Assembly (NCBI GenBank): GCA_002914805.1
Contig: JXTB01000001.1
Location: 2,998,119-3,062,118 of the forward strand
Length of the DNA: 64,000 bases
Direction of reading: 5' to 3'
From: Parasponia andersonii
Lineage: Eukaryota > Streptophyta > Magnoliopsida > Rosales > Cannabaceae
Both the position numbers and the translations under genes were made by a program. Shown piece by piece: positions 10,700-20,859 of the stretch. Below the pieces are notes generated by a model that saw only the letters and a program-made list of their open reading frames with translations, was not told the origin of the DNA and searched no databases. Position 1 is the stretch's first letter. Every line of letters begins with the position of its first letter.

Positions 10700-11466
10700 G
10701 AGATATCGTCCCATGAGAATTATATTCCTAAATAATGCTAATTACCATTATATTAATGATCCAATTTTATCTAGATTATCCGATTTTTAGACTAAAAATG
10801 AAATTAAACAATTAAACACGCAAAGTTTAAAGAAATTATAGAAAAGAAATGAAGAGACAAAATTCACCAAAAGATAAGTCTATAATGAAAAGCCTAGGGT
10901 CTTTATTTCACTCTAATCTCCTATGTTTGTCATATTAAGTAGTCATTAACTAGTTCTAATTGATTTATGTTTGTCATATTAAGTAATCATTAACTAGTTC
11001 TAAGTGATTTATTAATCAAAGATGAATTATAAACCTTACTATCTCTCCCGATAGTCAAGTGAAGTCCTATGTATCCTATGTTTGTCATATTAAGTAGTCA
11101 TTAACTAGTTCTAAGTGATTTATTAATCAAAGATGAATTATAAGCCTTACTATCTCTCCCGATAGTCAAGTGAAGTCCTATGTATGACTAACCAAATTAG
11201 TATTTCTACTTAATTTGTCTACTTAAACATGTATTAAGAAACCCTCAATGACTATAACCTAGTGCTCTTAGCCTTCTGAACTCAACAACAACTAAACTTG
11301 TATTTTACAATTCAAATAAGTGTACTAAACTCTCCCAAGTATTAGAATTCACAAATTAAGAGCAATTAAATCATTTCCCAACAATTTAGAAGCAATAAGC
11401 ATGGAGAAAAGCAAATAAATCAAAAGAAAACTTCATTAATAATTGTAAAATATTCAAAACATAAAG
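10700..11466. repeat. Intergenic with a 110-bp tandem repeat
   Basis: No gene is supported. Within 10919-11186 a unit of about 110 bp (TATGTTTGTCATATTAAG.. to ..GAAGTCCTATGTA) occurs twice in full (10965-11074 and 11075-11186), preceded by a partial copy of about 46 bp (10919-10964). The left part (10690-10900) is AT-rich and unassigned. Confidence 0.65.
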
Positions 11467-11621
11467 CAATGATGGTGAGCATAGCAATTAATCTGGCCAT
11501 TATCATCCTAATCTAGGAAGTTTTGGGATCAAAAAACACTCCCAGTGCCCAAAAGTAGCATTCCAGTATCCTGTCTCTTGAAATCGATTGCTTACTTCCA
11601 TAATCAAAGTCCTTCCACCAC
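11467..11621 (-). pseudogene. Terpene synthase exon 4 fragment
   Basis: Follows an acceptor (TCTTATTAG) at 11622. The minus strand reads [20 protein letters not shown], then [15 protein letters not shown], stop (TAG at 11516-11514), then MARLIAMLTII. This is the TPS exon that begins with the conserved WWK..D and RDR..ECYFW phrases. Its first base completes the Arg codon left by exon 3 (..EITR). Homology stops just before the position of the metal-binding DDxxD motif, which is absent, and no later exon was found to the left. The gene could not make an active enzyme. Confidence 0.85.
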
Positions 11622-12025
11622 CTAATAAGAATCAATCAAATTACTCAACAAATAAAAATCAAAATTTGAAGAAATATTACATTTGCTCAGTTACATATGA
11701 AAAATCTCATCTGGTCAGAATGTATATAATTAATTGTTGGTTTCGCTATGTTTGTCTATTTTCCGAACTATTTGACGTAGACACAGAATAGTGAAATAGT
11801 GAAAGATTGATGCTTGTAAGATTCCTTATAAGGACCCCACCCATAAAAATGAAAAAAGAAAATGTTATGGAACACGTGTTACTTAAAATCGTACACTAAT
11901 AAAAATATGGAGTCAGTACACTATCGAATTTATGTGTCGGTATCACGTACTGATAATGAAAAAAAAAAATTTAAAAACATGTTTATTACTATTATTCTTA
12001 CCTATTGAGTTAATACAAAACTCAC

Positions 12026-12166
12026 CTCGTGATCTCACTTAATTCCTTCTGATGCAGTTGTTGGAGCAAGTTGAAATCTAACTTTGCCAGAGTCAAAAGA
12101 ACCTCACTATGAGAAGCGTCTTGATGGTAGATGGAGATGTAATGCCTTGCCTCTCTCCTTTGTAAG
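12026..12166 (-). pseudogene. Terpene synthase exon 3, 3' fragment
   Basis: Open frame on the minus strand reading ..[20 protein letters not shown], then [20 protein letters not shown] and ITR, a classic TPS stretch, ending at a GTGAG donor (12025). Its upstream part is missing: the fragment abuts the LTR end of the minus-strand Tat element at 12167, so that element inserted inside this exon. The 5' part of exon 3 should lie beyond the other end of the element (right of about 24590) but is not there. The preserved piece has no stop. Confidence 0.9.
12162..12166. other. Candidate TSD of minus-strand Tat element
   Basis: GTAAG directly next to the inferred LTR end TGTTGG at 12167. The partner on the right side has been lost, so it is unconfirmed. 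The same five bases form the confirmed TSD of copy 2. Confidence 0.35.
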
Positions 12167-12955
12167 TGTTGGTGCGATTCTTACCACCTGTCCACATGTC
12201 TTTAAATTGCTGATATTGTATCTATTAACTGTCCACGTATTCTTGTAATCCCAGTGTGTTTTTTACTTCAAGTTGGGTCAGAGAGGCGGGGGTAGCCACC
12301 TATAAAGACTCTCCGATGCTTAAGTCAGTTGTTTATCCTTGAGGCTGAGAAGCAAAGATTTAGTTTTTCTTTTTATATGTCAATCTTAATCTCTTTTTTT
12401 CGAGGGAGAAGCAAGGCTTATATACATAATCCTAGAACTGAGAGCTTTTTCCGGCTCTCAATCTTAGGATTGAGTACCTTTTCTCATCATGACTTACTCC
12501 ACAGATCACGGGCCGTGATTACCGTGATTTTCCTTACATCATCGTGACCCACTTTTCACCGTCCCCTACGACTCGGGCCTGTCGGGGACGAGACTTTGAC
12601 AAACTGCTATTTTGTCAGGGCGGTTTGCCCAATGTGTGAACCTACTCAGGATCGCATTAAATGCCTTGTCTAGGTCTGGAGCAGCGGTTTGTCTCCCGTG
12701 GTCTTCTGGTGGAAGACCCTTAAGGTTTTTGACCCCCGGCTGTCGAGGCAAGAACTGGATTGGGCCTAACCGTCTAGGGTCCAGGATGGATTCGTCCCTG
12801 GCCTCGGACAGCCCATGGGCCCATGCGGTATCACGTGTGACTCGCGTGGCTTTTCAATGGTTACTCTGGACACTCGTTGAATGACGTGCCCCTCTTGTGA
12901 CTTACTTTGCCACTTAATTGACCACGTGGTACGTGATCTAGGAACGGGCCTCACA
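12167..12955 (-). repeat. 3' LTR of the minus-strand Tat element
   Basis: On the minus strand it starts TGTGAGGCCCG (12955), just after the G-rich tract AAATGGGGGCAGT, and ends ..CACCAACA (12167). Close to its 3' end is the phrase CTTAAGCATCGGAGAGTCTT (12305-12324), resembling the R/U5 region seen in other Tat LTRs. There is no second LTR to compare, so the ends are inferred from the TG..CA rule, the polypurine tract and the clean junction with the TPS exon. Confidence 0.65.
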
Positions 12956-13486
12956 ACTGCCCCCATTTCCCTATTTGATGGACTCGCATCCATCAAATGG
13001 GGAAATCGTATCTCCAGTCCTCCAATTCGAGAGGTACACATGGCCCCTTACCATCATTTCTTCCCAATTACCGACGCTGGTGTACGCTATCCCGTGTCAC
13101 GATTCTTTTCAGATTTTTGAAATTCTAGTGCTTCAGCATTCCTCGCACCGTTCCTTTCCAAGGGGGACTTTTCGGCTGACACGCGTTGGATGGTGTGCCC
13201 CCCTTGTGACCTACTTTGCCACTTAATCGACCACGTGGTATGTGATCTAGGAACGGGCCCCACAACTACCCCCATTTCCTTATTTGATGGACTCGCATCC
13301 ATCAAATGGGGAAATCGTATCTCCAGCCCTCCAATTCGAGAGGTATACGTGGCCTCTTACTATCATTTCTTCCTAATTACCGACGCTGGTGCACGCTATC
13401 CCATGTCACGATTCTTTTCAGATTTTTGAAATTCTAGTGCTTCAATATTCCTCGCACCGTTCCTTTCCAAGGGGGACTTTTCGGCT
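12872..13486. repeat. 309-bp tandem duplication at the LTR/polypurine boundary
   Basis: 12872-13177 and 13181-13486 are near-identical direct repeats with period 309. Each unit includes the first 84 bp of the LTR, a polypurine tract (minus strand GGGGGCAGT and GGGGGTAGT) and part of the region upstream of the antisense gene. Only the second copy is followed by the TATA box of that gene. Confidence 0.88.
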
Positions 13487-13493
13487 CCCCCTT

Positions 13494-13500
13494 TATAAAA
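13494..13500 (+). promoter_or_regulatory. TATA box of the plus-strand gene in the minus-strand Tat element
   Basis: TATAAAA in the context CCCCCTTTATAAAAACC, 125 bp upstream of the ATG at 13625. Spacing suits a leader of about 95 bases. The promoter role is inferred. Confidence 0.6.
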
Positions 13501-13624
13501 ACCACATTTACGCTCGTTTCTTACTTTACCAAAATCTCCAAGTATTCTAGCTTTCTAAAATCTTAGGGTTTCTGACTTTTCCCTTTGCTAGAACCTTTTA
13601 CTCCTTTTGATTGTATCCAGAACA

Positions 13625-16600
13625 ATGGCCTCGAACCAGAATCAGAAGCTCTGCCCCATCGTGGATTCAGAGTTGGACAACCTGAGGAGGTAGTTCTGCT
13701 TCCCTGGCAGAGTTACATTACAAAGTGTCGAGGACCCCGCGGATTGGTACCTTCACTCCTCTGCGCTCGAAGGCTCTATCATCTTCGGGAGGAGACACCT
13801 AGAATGGCTGTGGTTTTCCCTTCCTCTCCTGATCCATCAGTTCTTCGCTCTGACGGAGATTCACCTGATGCAGCTGAATGCTAATAGGGTCATGATCTTG
13901 ATGGGGCTCTCTACTATGTTAGTTCTCCTTAAAGTGCATATCAACCTGGAGGTGGTCTTTTATGCCTACAAGCTCACCCTCATCTCCAAAAAGAGCTCCT
14001 ACCCCACTTTCTACCTCCAGCTGCTCCTAGGATGCCATATTTTCTAGGGCTTGCCGAGGTCGGAAAAGCAATGGGACTCCCACTCTATGCTATATGCCGA
14101 CGGAGAGGCGTGGTGCTCTCCTTGGGTGAATGGGGAGCGCTTCTAAGTTCCTTCGTTTTTTCTGCAAAGTAAGTACTACGTTGTGATTTTTTGGATCTGT
14201 GTACACCTCGTCCGTTATTACTCATGATATTTTGCCTTGGGCAGCCTCTGCGGAGGAAAGCAGGTTTAAGTCGCAACTATCGGCAGGGCAGCTCAAGGAG
14301 CTGGAGGAGATCGTCATCTTTGGGTCCTCTGGGGATTGCCGACACATCCAGGCCATCCTGAATCCCCAGGTGATAAACATGATGCCTAGGATGGTCTCAT
14401 ATCTCCTCTTCCCACTGGACACCTGGGTCATCACAAAGTACCTGTGGAGTCAGCTTAACGCCTCAGCTCTGAACCAGTTCTGCCGGGATGAGCAGAGTTG
14501 CATCGCCATGGTAGGTCGTCAGATCACGGCCTCGAGCCAGCTGGCGTGTCCTAATGACCTGGTGGCACCGACCAGCCACGAGCTCGAAGAGGCAGTGAGG
14601 CTCGTGGCCGAGGAGTGCGTCAGGCTTCGTAGAGAGGAAACCGCTGCCCCCAAGAAGGTTAAGTGTGAGTTCATTTTCGTATCCTAGGGCTCCGCCGATC
14701 AGGTCATGGCTATGTTCTAATCATGTTGCTTGCTCTTTATAGCTTCTGAAGCATGCCCTTCGGCTGACCCTTCTCTAGTCAAGGGGAGTGCCACTGCGCA
14801 CAAGGCTCTTTCCAAGGTCCCCGCTGGTCGGTGTCTAGTGGTGTCCTCAGAGGATGAAGCTGGAGGGCAGGAAGTTGTCACCCTAAGAACAGGCTCGGAC
14901 GATGACCAGGAGGGCCTGTTTGCGCCCAGTGGTGAAACACCTGTGGTCCCTTCTTCTAAGGTAAATTGACCCTCGACTCGGGAGACACTGGCCATAAAGG
15001 TCGTATACAGCAAGGAGGCACCTTCGAGCCTGCCTGGGGAACCCGCTGCTTTGACCTCTTCTGCACCCAACTCTGGTTCGAAGATGGGCACGGGGTCCAA
15101 CACTGCCTGCCCCCGTGGGAAGATTGACGAGCTCAGCAGGGGGGCTCCGAGGTTGAAATCTCGGTTGTCTTTCCCTCCCTCGGTCCTGATGAAGCAGGGT
15201 TGCAAGGCCGACTCGTCCATAGAGAAGGAAAGCCTGGCAGGCAAGAGGGGCAAAGCTGCCCTCTCTTCTGACAGCGATGATGACGGGGCTATACTGACCC
15301 TCATAAGGAGGAGAAAAGGTCTGCACGTAGTGGCCCGTCAGGGGGGGTTGGTCAAGACAAGACCGAAAAATCACATTTAGGCGGGGCTCCAAGGGGGGCG
15401 GCAGCCGAAGCCGCCGATGTAGGAGCAGTTACCGTGGCCTCTTCTACTGCGGTTGTGCCGCCCCCTACTGTCACCGAAAGCGCGCTTGGTGACGTCCTGC
15501 CTCCTACCGTCCTCACCTCTGCCGCTTCAGGATCGTCGAAAGAAGCTACTGGAGTGCATCCAGTAGAGGAAGAAGGCGTCCTTACGGTTGGCGGGGTGGA
15601 GTCGTGTTCCTCATACGCGGACAATGCCCAGGGAAAGGGTCTAGCTGCGGAGTTTGAGCTGGAGGCACTCTCTCTGGAGAACGTTGAGCTCGTCACTTGC
15701 CGCAGCATTGCGCAGGTTTGGCTCATCTGGCCGCTAGTTCCATATTTTTGGGCATCCTTGCTGAATACTAACTTTGTTTTCTTGTATCCTGCAGTTAGCC
15801 ATCGTCCAGTCCTTCTACTCCTCTCGCATCAGGGAGCTAACCGGGGAGCTGAATGCCCGTGCTGCAAAAGTCAAGCGGAGCGAGGTCGCCCTTGCCACAT
15901 TGAGGGCAGACTTCAACCTGTATCGGAGCCTAGATGAGGCTAAGGTCAGCAGCGTGGTGGCTCATGCTCTGAGCGTCGAGAGGGTCAGGCATGAGGAGCT
16001 AGTCGCCAAGTTGGCCGAAGCAGAGGCTGACAGGTTGGCTCAAACCGAGGCCACCAGGCTGGCCAAAACTGAGCTCAAGGTCAAAGAGCAGGAGCTGCAG
16101 AATATAGGGGCAGAGGTGGGGATAGCTTTCATCGCTCGCAACAGAGCTGTCGATGATGCCAAAGAGGCGAGGAAAGCCGAGGCGAAAGCCAAACTAGAGG
16201 CCCATTCCCTGTAGCATAGGCTCGATCGGTCCAATGAGGTAAACCCACATCTTTTTTAGGTCACAGAAAACTGATGGAAGCTCATGCGGAGTTGTCTCGC
16301 AAGCACGGCGAAGACCTTGCCAATATTAACATTCTTTTGATCGACTTGTCACAGCGGCAAGCGAAGCTGAGGCTAGCAGCGCTGAGAGACAGGCTGGCAG
16401 ATACGGAGAAACTAAAGACAAGGTACCAGAGGCAAGTGGATGTCCTTTCTGTGGAGAGTTACAGGTCTGGCTGGGAGAACAGAGAATTCGAGGGCCACGT
16501 GGAGGTGGTAATGCCAGACTAGTTCGATGAGCAGAAAGGTATCGAGAGGGACCATTATTCTGTCAGGCACTATATGCAGCAGTTGGGTGATGAGATCAAC

Positions 16601-16876
16601 ATCGTGTACCCCACTGATGTGCTGAAGATGCCCAACGAAGAAAAAAATGGGCCCTCTACATCTGCCTCTGTCGCTAAGGTGATTGTCCCTGTTTCCAGTC
16701 TGCTAGAGCAGGCTGCGGAGGTTCGGGGCGGTCAGCCTAGTCTTGGCACCTTAACTAGCAGAGGGTCAGGCACGGTCATTTTGTCTAGTAACGATTCTGA
16801 CTCCGGTACGCCGCCCTCTACCGATGCTGGTCCAAGCGCCGAAGCTAGTAGTGCTCCCCTCGTCGGAGGTAGCTAG
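13625..16876 (+). pseudogene. Antisense multi-exon gene of the minus-strand Tat element (PF04195-like, coiled coil)
   Basis: Runs against the element's gag-pol. From ATG 13625 the frame reads to about 14168 with in-frame stops near 13692 and 14046. The middle (FSLPLLIHQFFALTEIHLMQ then LNANRVMILMGL) fits the PF04195 'putative gypsy type transposon' pattern. Probable introns with GT..AG ends and matching phases are 14169-14244, 14665-14742 and 15716-15794; another is likely at 16239-16259, where the phase does not fit by one base. Later exons encode an acidic/Ser-rich linker with SSDSDDD, then a long Ala/Glu/Lys coiled coil (15795-16214). Other breaks: a stop at 14967-14969, a frameshift near 15381, and stops near 16214 and 16522. 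A poly(A)-like AATAAT lies at 16955. The cellular role of this protein family is not known to me. Confidence 0.72.
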
Positions 16877-17012
16877 AGCCTCTCGCTTTTTGCGTATTTG
16901 TAACGTACTAACTGTGTTAAGTAAAGCTGACCCTCATTGTAAACACCTGTTTTGAATAATAGAAATAGCGCATTTTTCTCACGTTTATTCCCCTCTCTTT
17001 TTTTTTTGTTGC

Positions 17013-17432
17013 TTGCGTTCATGGTCAGGGTCGGACATCATATACGATGCCATTCCCTTATCAGCAGTGCGGCCGACTTCTGGGTCTGGCTCAGTCATAT
17101 ATGATTTGGAGTTTTTAGTGAATTCTCCACGTGCTATGATTGACAAGATTAGCTCTGGAGATTGGGATGTGAGTTCCGGCTCCTCCAGCTTTGAGGATTT
17201 ATAACCTCTGTTATGACTTGTCTTGGCAGAATTCGACTCGCGCGTGTGGCTAGACTTCTCCCACCCCAAATGGGAACACGTTAGGAACCAGCTCCATGGG
17301 TTGGTTGACCACTGCTTGGACCTGTCGCTGCAGAGGAAAAGGCCCAGGCTCAGCTCTTATCGGGAGCAAACAGGGCGTTACCACTCCGATGTGTCCCTCC
17401 GAGTCCGTCTAAGACCTACTTCTTACAAATAG
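17013..17432 (+). CDS. Small plus-strand ORF pair behind the antisense gene, unknown
   Basis: Two short frames, 17013-17204 (63 codons, acidic and Ser-rich, ending SSGSSSFEDL) and 17223-17432 (69 codons, WLDFSHPKWEHVRNQLHGL.. with many Arg/Lys at the end). An intron with acceptor TTGGCAG near 17223-17230 could join them. Both this unit and the one before it end with TAGAGCCTCT followed by a poly(A)-type signal (AATAAA at 17484-17489), suggesting a second, related transcription unit or an alternative 3' end. No domain recognised; it may not be translated. Confidence 0.35.
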
Positions 17433-17539
17433 AGCCTCTGGGTCTGCGTCCTTATCGACTACGCATTTTGTATTTTATGCAATAATAAACAGAGTTTGGT
17501 TTTAACTTCTGCATTCATGCTTGGTCTTCTATTGGCCTA

Positions 17540-18035
17540 CTTCCAACGGGAAGGCCCTAGCTCCGTTCACTTCCAGTCTATGCGTAGCTAAGGTGCTCTG
17601 TGGGAGGGTCTGCTTCTAAAGGGTAGACCCTGGCCCCATTTGCCTTCGTCTCATGCGTAGCTAAGGTGCTCTGGGGAGGGTCTACTTCTAATGGGTAGAC
17701 CCTGGCCATGCTTGCCTTTGTCTCACCCGTAACTAAGGTGCTATCTGGGGAGGGTCTGCTTCCAACGGGTAGACCCTGGCTCCGCTTGCCTTTGTCTCGC
17801 ACATAGCTAAGGTGCTCTCTAGGGAGGGTCTGCTTCCAACAGGTAGACCCTAGCCCCACTTGCCTTTGGCTCGCACATAGCTAAGGTGCTCTATGGGGAG
17901 GGTTTGCTTCCAACGGGTAGACCCTAGCCTCGCTTGCCTTTGGCTTGCACATAGCTAAGGTGCTCTCTGGGGAGGGTCTGCTTCCAACGGGTAGACCCTA
18001 GCCCCGCTTGTCTTTGGCTCGCGCGCAGCTAAGGT
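17540..18035. repeat. Minisatellite A, about 74-bp unit, about 6.5 copies
   Basis: The phrase TAGCTAAGGTGCTCT recurs at about 17585, 17658, 17730, 17804, 17878, 17952 and 18027 (spacing 72-75). Each unit contains GGGAGGGTCTGCTTCCAACG followed by GGTAGACCC, an imperfect inverted pair (GGGTCT.. / ..AGACCC) able to fold into a hairpin. It sits between the 3' ends of convergent genes. Confidence 0.9.
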
Positions 18036-18039
18036 GTTT

Positions 18040-18885
18040 TCCGGGAGGGGTCTTATCGCCCAACTCTTTTTCCCGTCCTGTAGGTATTCCTTGAGGGCTG
18101 GCGGCAAGTTTTTGTTGTGCGGCCTCTCGCCGTTCGTACATCCTCTTGGACCGTTGGCGAGCGACGTGATCCTTGTTGTACGATTCTTGATAAGATCGGC
18201 TGGCAAGTTTTGGTTGCGCAGCTCATTTATCTTCGTACATTTTCTCGGGCCATCGGCAAGTATTTTATTGCATGATGTAATTCCCATAGTATGATTGTTT
18301 TCGAGGTCTACTGGCAAGTTTTTGGTTGTACAGCTCATTCCTCTTTGTACGTTTTCTCGGGCCATCGGCAAGCATTTTATTGCAAGTCTACTGGCAAGTT
18401 TTTTGGTTGTGCAGCTCTTTCCTCTTCGTACGTTTTCTCGGGTCGTCGACGAGCGATGTGATCCCCGCGGTACGATTTTTGATGAGGTGTGCTGGCAAGC
18501 ATTTTACCACTCATCTCTTTCCTCTTCGTACTTTTTCTCGGGACGTCGGCAAGCAATGAGATCCCCGCAGTATGATTTTTGATGAGGTCTGCTGGCAAGC
18601 ATTTTACTGCTCAGCTCTTTCCTCTTCGTATATTTTCTCGGGTCGTCAGCAAGCGACGTGATTCCTGCAGTATGATTTTTGATGAGGTCTGCTGGCAAGC
18701 ATTTTACTGCTCTATTTTTTTTCCTCTTCGTACATTTTCTCGGGTCATCAGCAAGCGACGTGATCCCTGCAGTACAATTTTTGATAAGGTCTGCTGGCAA
18801 GCATTTTATTGCTAAGCTCTTTCCTCTTCGTACGTTTTCTTGAGTTGTCGGCAAGCGACGTGATCCCCGCAATATGATTTTTGAT
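18040..18885. repeat. Minisatellite B, about 100-bp unit, about 8 copies
   Basis: CCTCTTCGTA recurs at 18421, 18521, 18621, 18723 and 18823 (period 100-102), with more diverged copies to the left at about 18340, 18229 and 18120. Each unit carries TTTTCTCGGG, a GATCCC(C/T)GCAGTATGATTTTTGATGA stretch and a CTGGCAAGCATTTTA stretch. It directly follows the integrase 3' end (minus strand). Confidence 0.9.
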
Positions 18886-18929
18886 GAGTGAATAGTTCGT
18901 GGGGTCTGGTACTGGAGACAAACCCTTTT

Positions 18930-20242
18930 TCATAGCAATCTAAAGCATAAGTCCGTGTGGCAGAAACCCTGACCTATTTTGGAATTAAACTGTTCAATAA
19001 TATAAGCATTTACATGTATTTCACAACATTTACATGCATCTAACACGTGGTACTTTTTCAAGTGCTGGGCATTCCACGTGTTTGGTAGGCTCTTCCCGGT
19101 CTTGAGTTCTTTCAGGACATATGCACCATTGTCAAGCGCCTTGATCACCTCATAGGGCCCGACCCTGTTAGAGTCTAGCTTCGAGGAATTCCCTGTTCTG
19201 AACTTTAAGACCCAATCCCCGGTGTTAAATTGACGAGCACTAACCTTCTTTGCATAGTAGGACCTAGCCTGCTGATGGTACGAGGCCAAGTAGACCAGGG
19301 CAATGTCTCTTGTTTCTTCCAGGAGGTCTGTGTTATGGCTTAGCTGCTGCTCGTTTAGTGAGGCATCTCTTACCACTTCGGAGCGAAGGGTCGGGAGGCA
19401 AATCTCGGTCGGGATCATACCCTCCGACCCGTAGACCATGGCGAATGGTGTTCTTCCCGTTGACCTCCGCTCCGTGGTTCAATGGGCCCATACAACAGCC
19501 GGTAGCTCTTCTAACTACCTGCCTTTAGCCTCCTACAAGTTCTTTTTAATATTGCTGAATATGGCCTTGTTCGTTGCCTCTGCTTGGCCGTTCCCCTGAG
19601 GGTAGTTTACGGATGAGAAAATGAGCCTTATATCATACAACTCACACAGTTCCTTAAGCTTCGCGTTCTGGAACTGCGCACCATGATTAGCGTGTATCTC
19701 TTTCGGTATTCCGTATCGGTAGATTATGTTTTTCTAAATGAAGTTAATTGTATCTGCCTTATTAACAGTCGTGTAGGCTTCAGCCTCTACCCATTTGGTG
19801 AAATAATCGGTGGCCAGTAAGATGTACATTCTTCCCCTCAGACTTCTAGAGAGCTCTCTGACGATGTCCAGGCCCCATTTAGTGACGACCAAGGAGTTAT
19901 GTTCTAATGGAGTTCCTCCACGGGTTGGCGCTTCATGGGGGCGAACCTCTGGCACTTGCCACACTTTTTGACAAATTGGGCCACCTTGGTCATCATGTAT
20001 GGCCAAAAGTATCCAGCTGTCAAGGCCTTGTGGGCGAGGCTACGTCCGCCAGAGTGGTTGCCGCATGCTCCCTCGTGGATTTCCTCCATTAGCTTCTGTT
20101 CCTCGACGGGACCTACGCACCTCAGCATTGGTCCCATCGTTGATCTCCTATACAGTCGTCCCCCCATCATTGAATATCTTGCAGCCTTCAGTCTGATCGA
20201 CCTCGCTTCTTGGGGGTCCGCGGGCAGGTTCCCCAATGCCAA
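18930..20242 (-). pseudogene. Integrase of the minus-strand Tat element
   Basis: Zinc-binding HHCC region is recognisable (EIHEGACGNHSGG and KCGKCQRF, about 20030-19935). The core shows the first Asp (KWGLDIVRE, about 19885-19860) and the Glu (YPQGNGQAEATNK), but the second Asp of the DDE triad is replaced: the S-D-N-G position reads A-N-H-G (near 19690). The C-terminal domain (YHQQARSYYAKKV to LPNTWNAQHLKKYH) is well kept over 19439-19040. Stops and frameshifts occur near 19735, 19560 and 19500, for example W or Q codons turned to TAG/TAA. The frame runs to a stop at 18930, past the conserved end. Confidence 0.85.
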
Positions 20243-20412
20243 GTATTAGGTGATGGGTTTCATCTACCCCTCGCCTGCAGAGTCAGTTGCAAACGCATGG
20301 CGTGCGGGGGTCTCCGAAGGGTCCCTCTTGTTCTCGCCCTCTAGCAGAATCTCCGTGTGTCCGGTTGTCCCCCCGATCGACGCACTTTTAGCTAGCTCAT
20401 TGGCCCTTTGGT

Positions 20413-20800
20413 TCATCTCCTGGGTATTTGTTCGATATTGAAACTGCTAAAACAGGCTTTCGCCCCCATTATCCTGGAGAAGTACCTATGTAATCTCGAC
20501 TGTTTTACTTTGAAGTCTCCCCTAACCTGACCCACGATCAGCTGTAAGTCAGTCTTTACTACGATGCTCTCTACTCCGAAGTTCAGAGCCAATTTAAGGC
20601 CTTGTAGCAGTGCCTCGTACTCCACCTCGTTGTTCGTTGCCTAGAAACTGAGCCTCAAAGCTTTCTCTACCCTGAGTCCTGCTGGGGTCTGTAGGACTAT
20701 TCTGATACCGGACCCCGAGGCGTTCGTGGATCCGTCAGTGTAGAGGCTCCAGGTTGAATGGATGTGAGGCAGAGACGTCTGAAGCGGGTTGTGTGGCTCG
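20413..20800 (-). pseudogene. Second (archaeal-type) RNase H of the minus-strand Tat element
   Basis: Pattern LYTDGSTNASGSGIRIVLQT (first Asp in YTDGS, about 20736), NNEVEYEALLQGLKLALNFG (Glu, about 20630-20570) and KTDLQLIVGQVRGDF (Asp, about 20545-20505). This extra RNase H between the reverse transcriptase's own RNase H and integrase is a known hallmark of the plant Tat lineage. A stop precedes ATNNEVEYE, so it is not translatable in one piece. Confidence 0.82.
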
Positions 20801-20859
20801 CCGAAGGATTAGATTTCTTCCAGGAAGTCCGCCATGACTTGCACTTTCTTTGCCACTCG

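Noticed and set aside
10498..10701. 67-codon plus-strand ORF as a separate gene
   Set aside because: Its first half is the end of the Athila-like gag (DVIAALSAKVETLLKQV) in one frame; the remainder runs into the alternating GC/TA tract.
12566..13429. Several 60-90 codon frames on both strands
   Set aside because: They follow the 309-bp tandem duplication in LTR/upstream DNA; repeated non-coding sequence explains their similarity to each other.
14717..15392. Long minus-strand frames (195 and 169 codons) opposite the plus-strand gene at 14.7-15.4 kb
   Set aside because: Shadows of the plus-strand exons in a GC-richer stretch; composition is low complexity and no domain is visible, while the plus-strand frame has coherent phases and a coiled coil.
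18034..18872. Repetitive frames on both strands (e.g. 122 codons minus, 95 codons plus)
   Set aside because: Products of the 100-bp minisatellite, open by chance because of the repeat composition.
17540..18885. CRISPR-like array of direct repeats
   Set aside because: Units are 74 and 100 bp, contiguous and without unique spacers, in plant DNA inside a retrotransposon; these are minisatellites.
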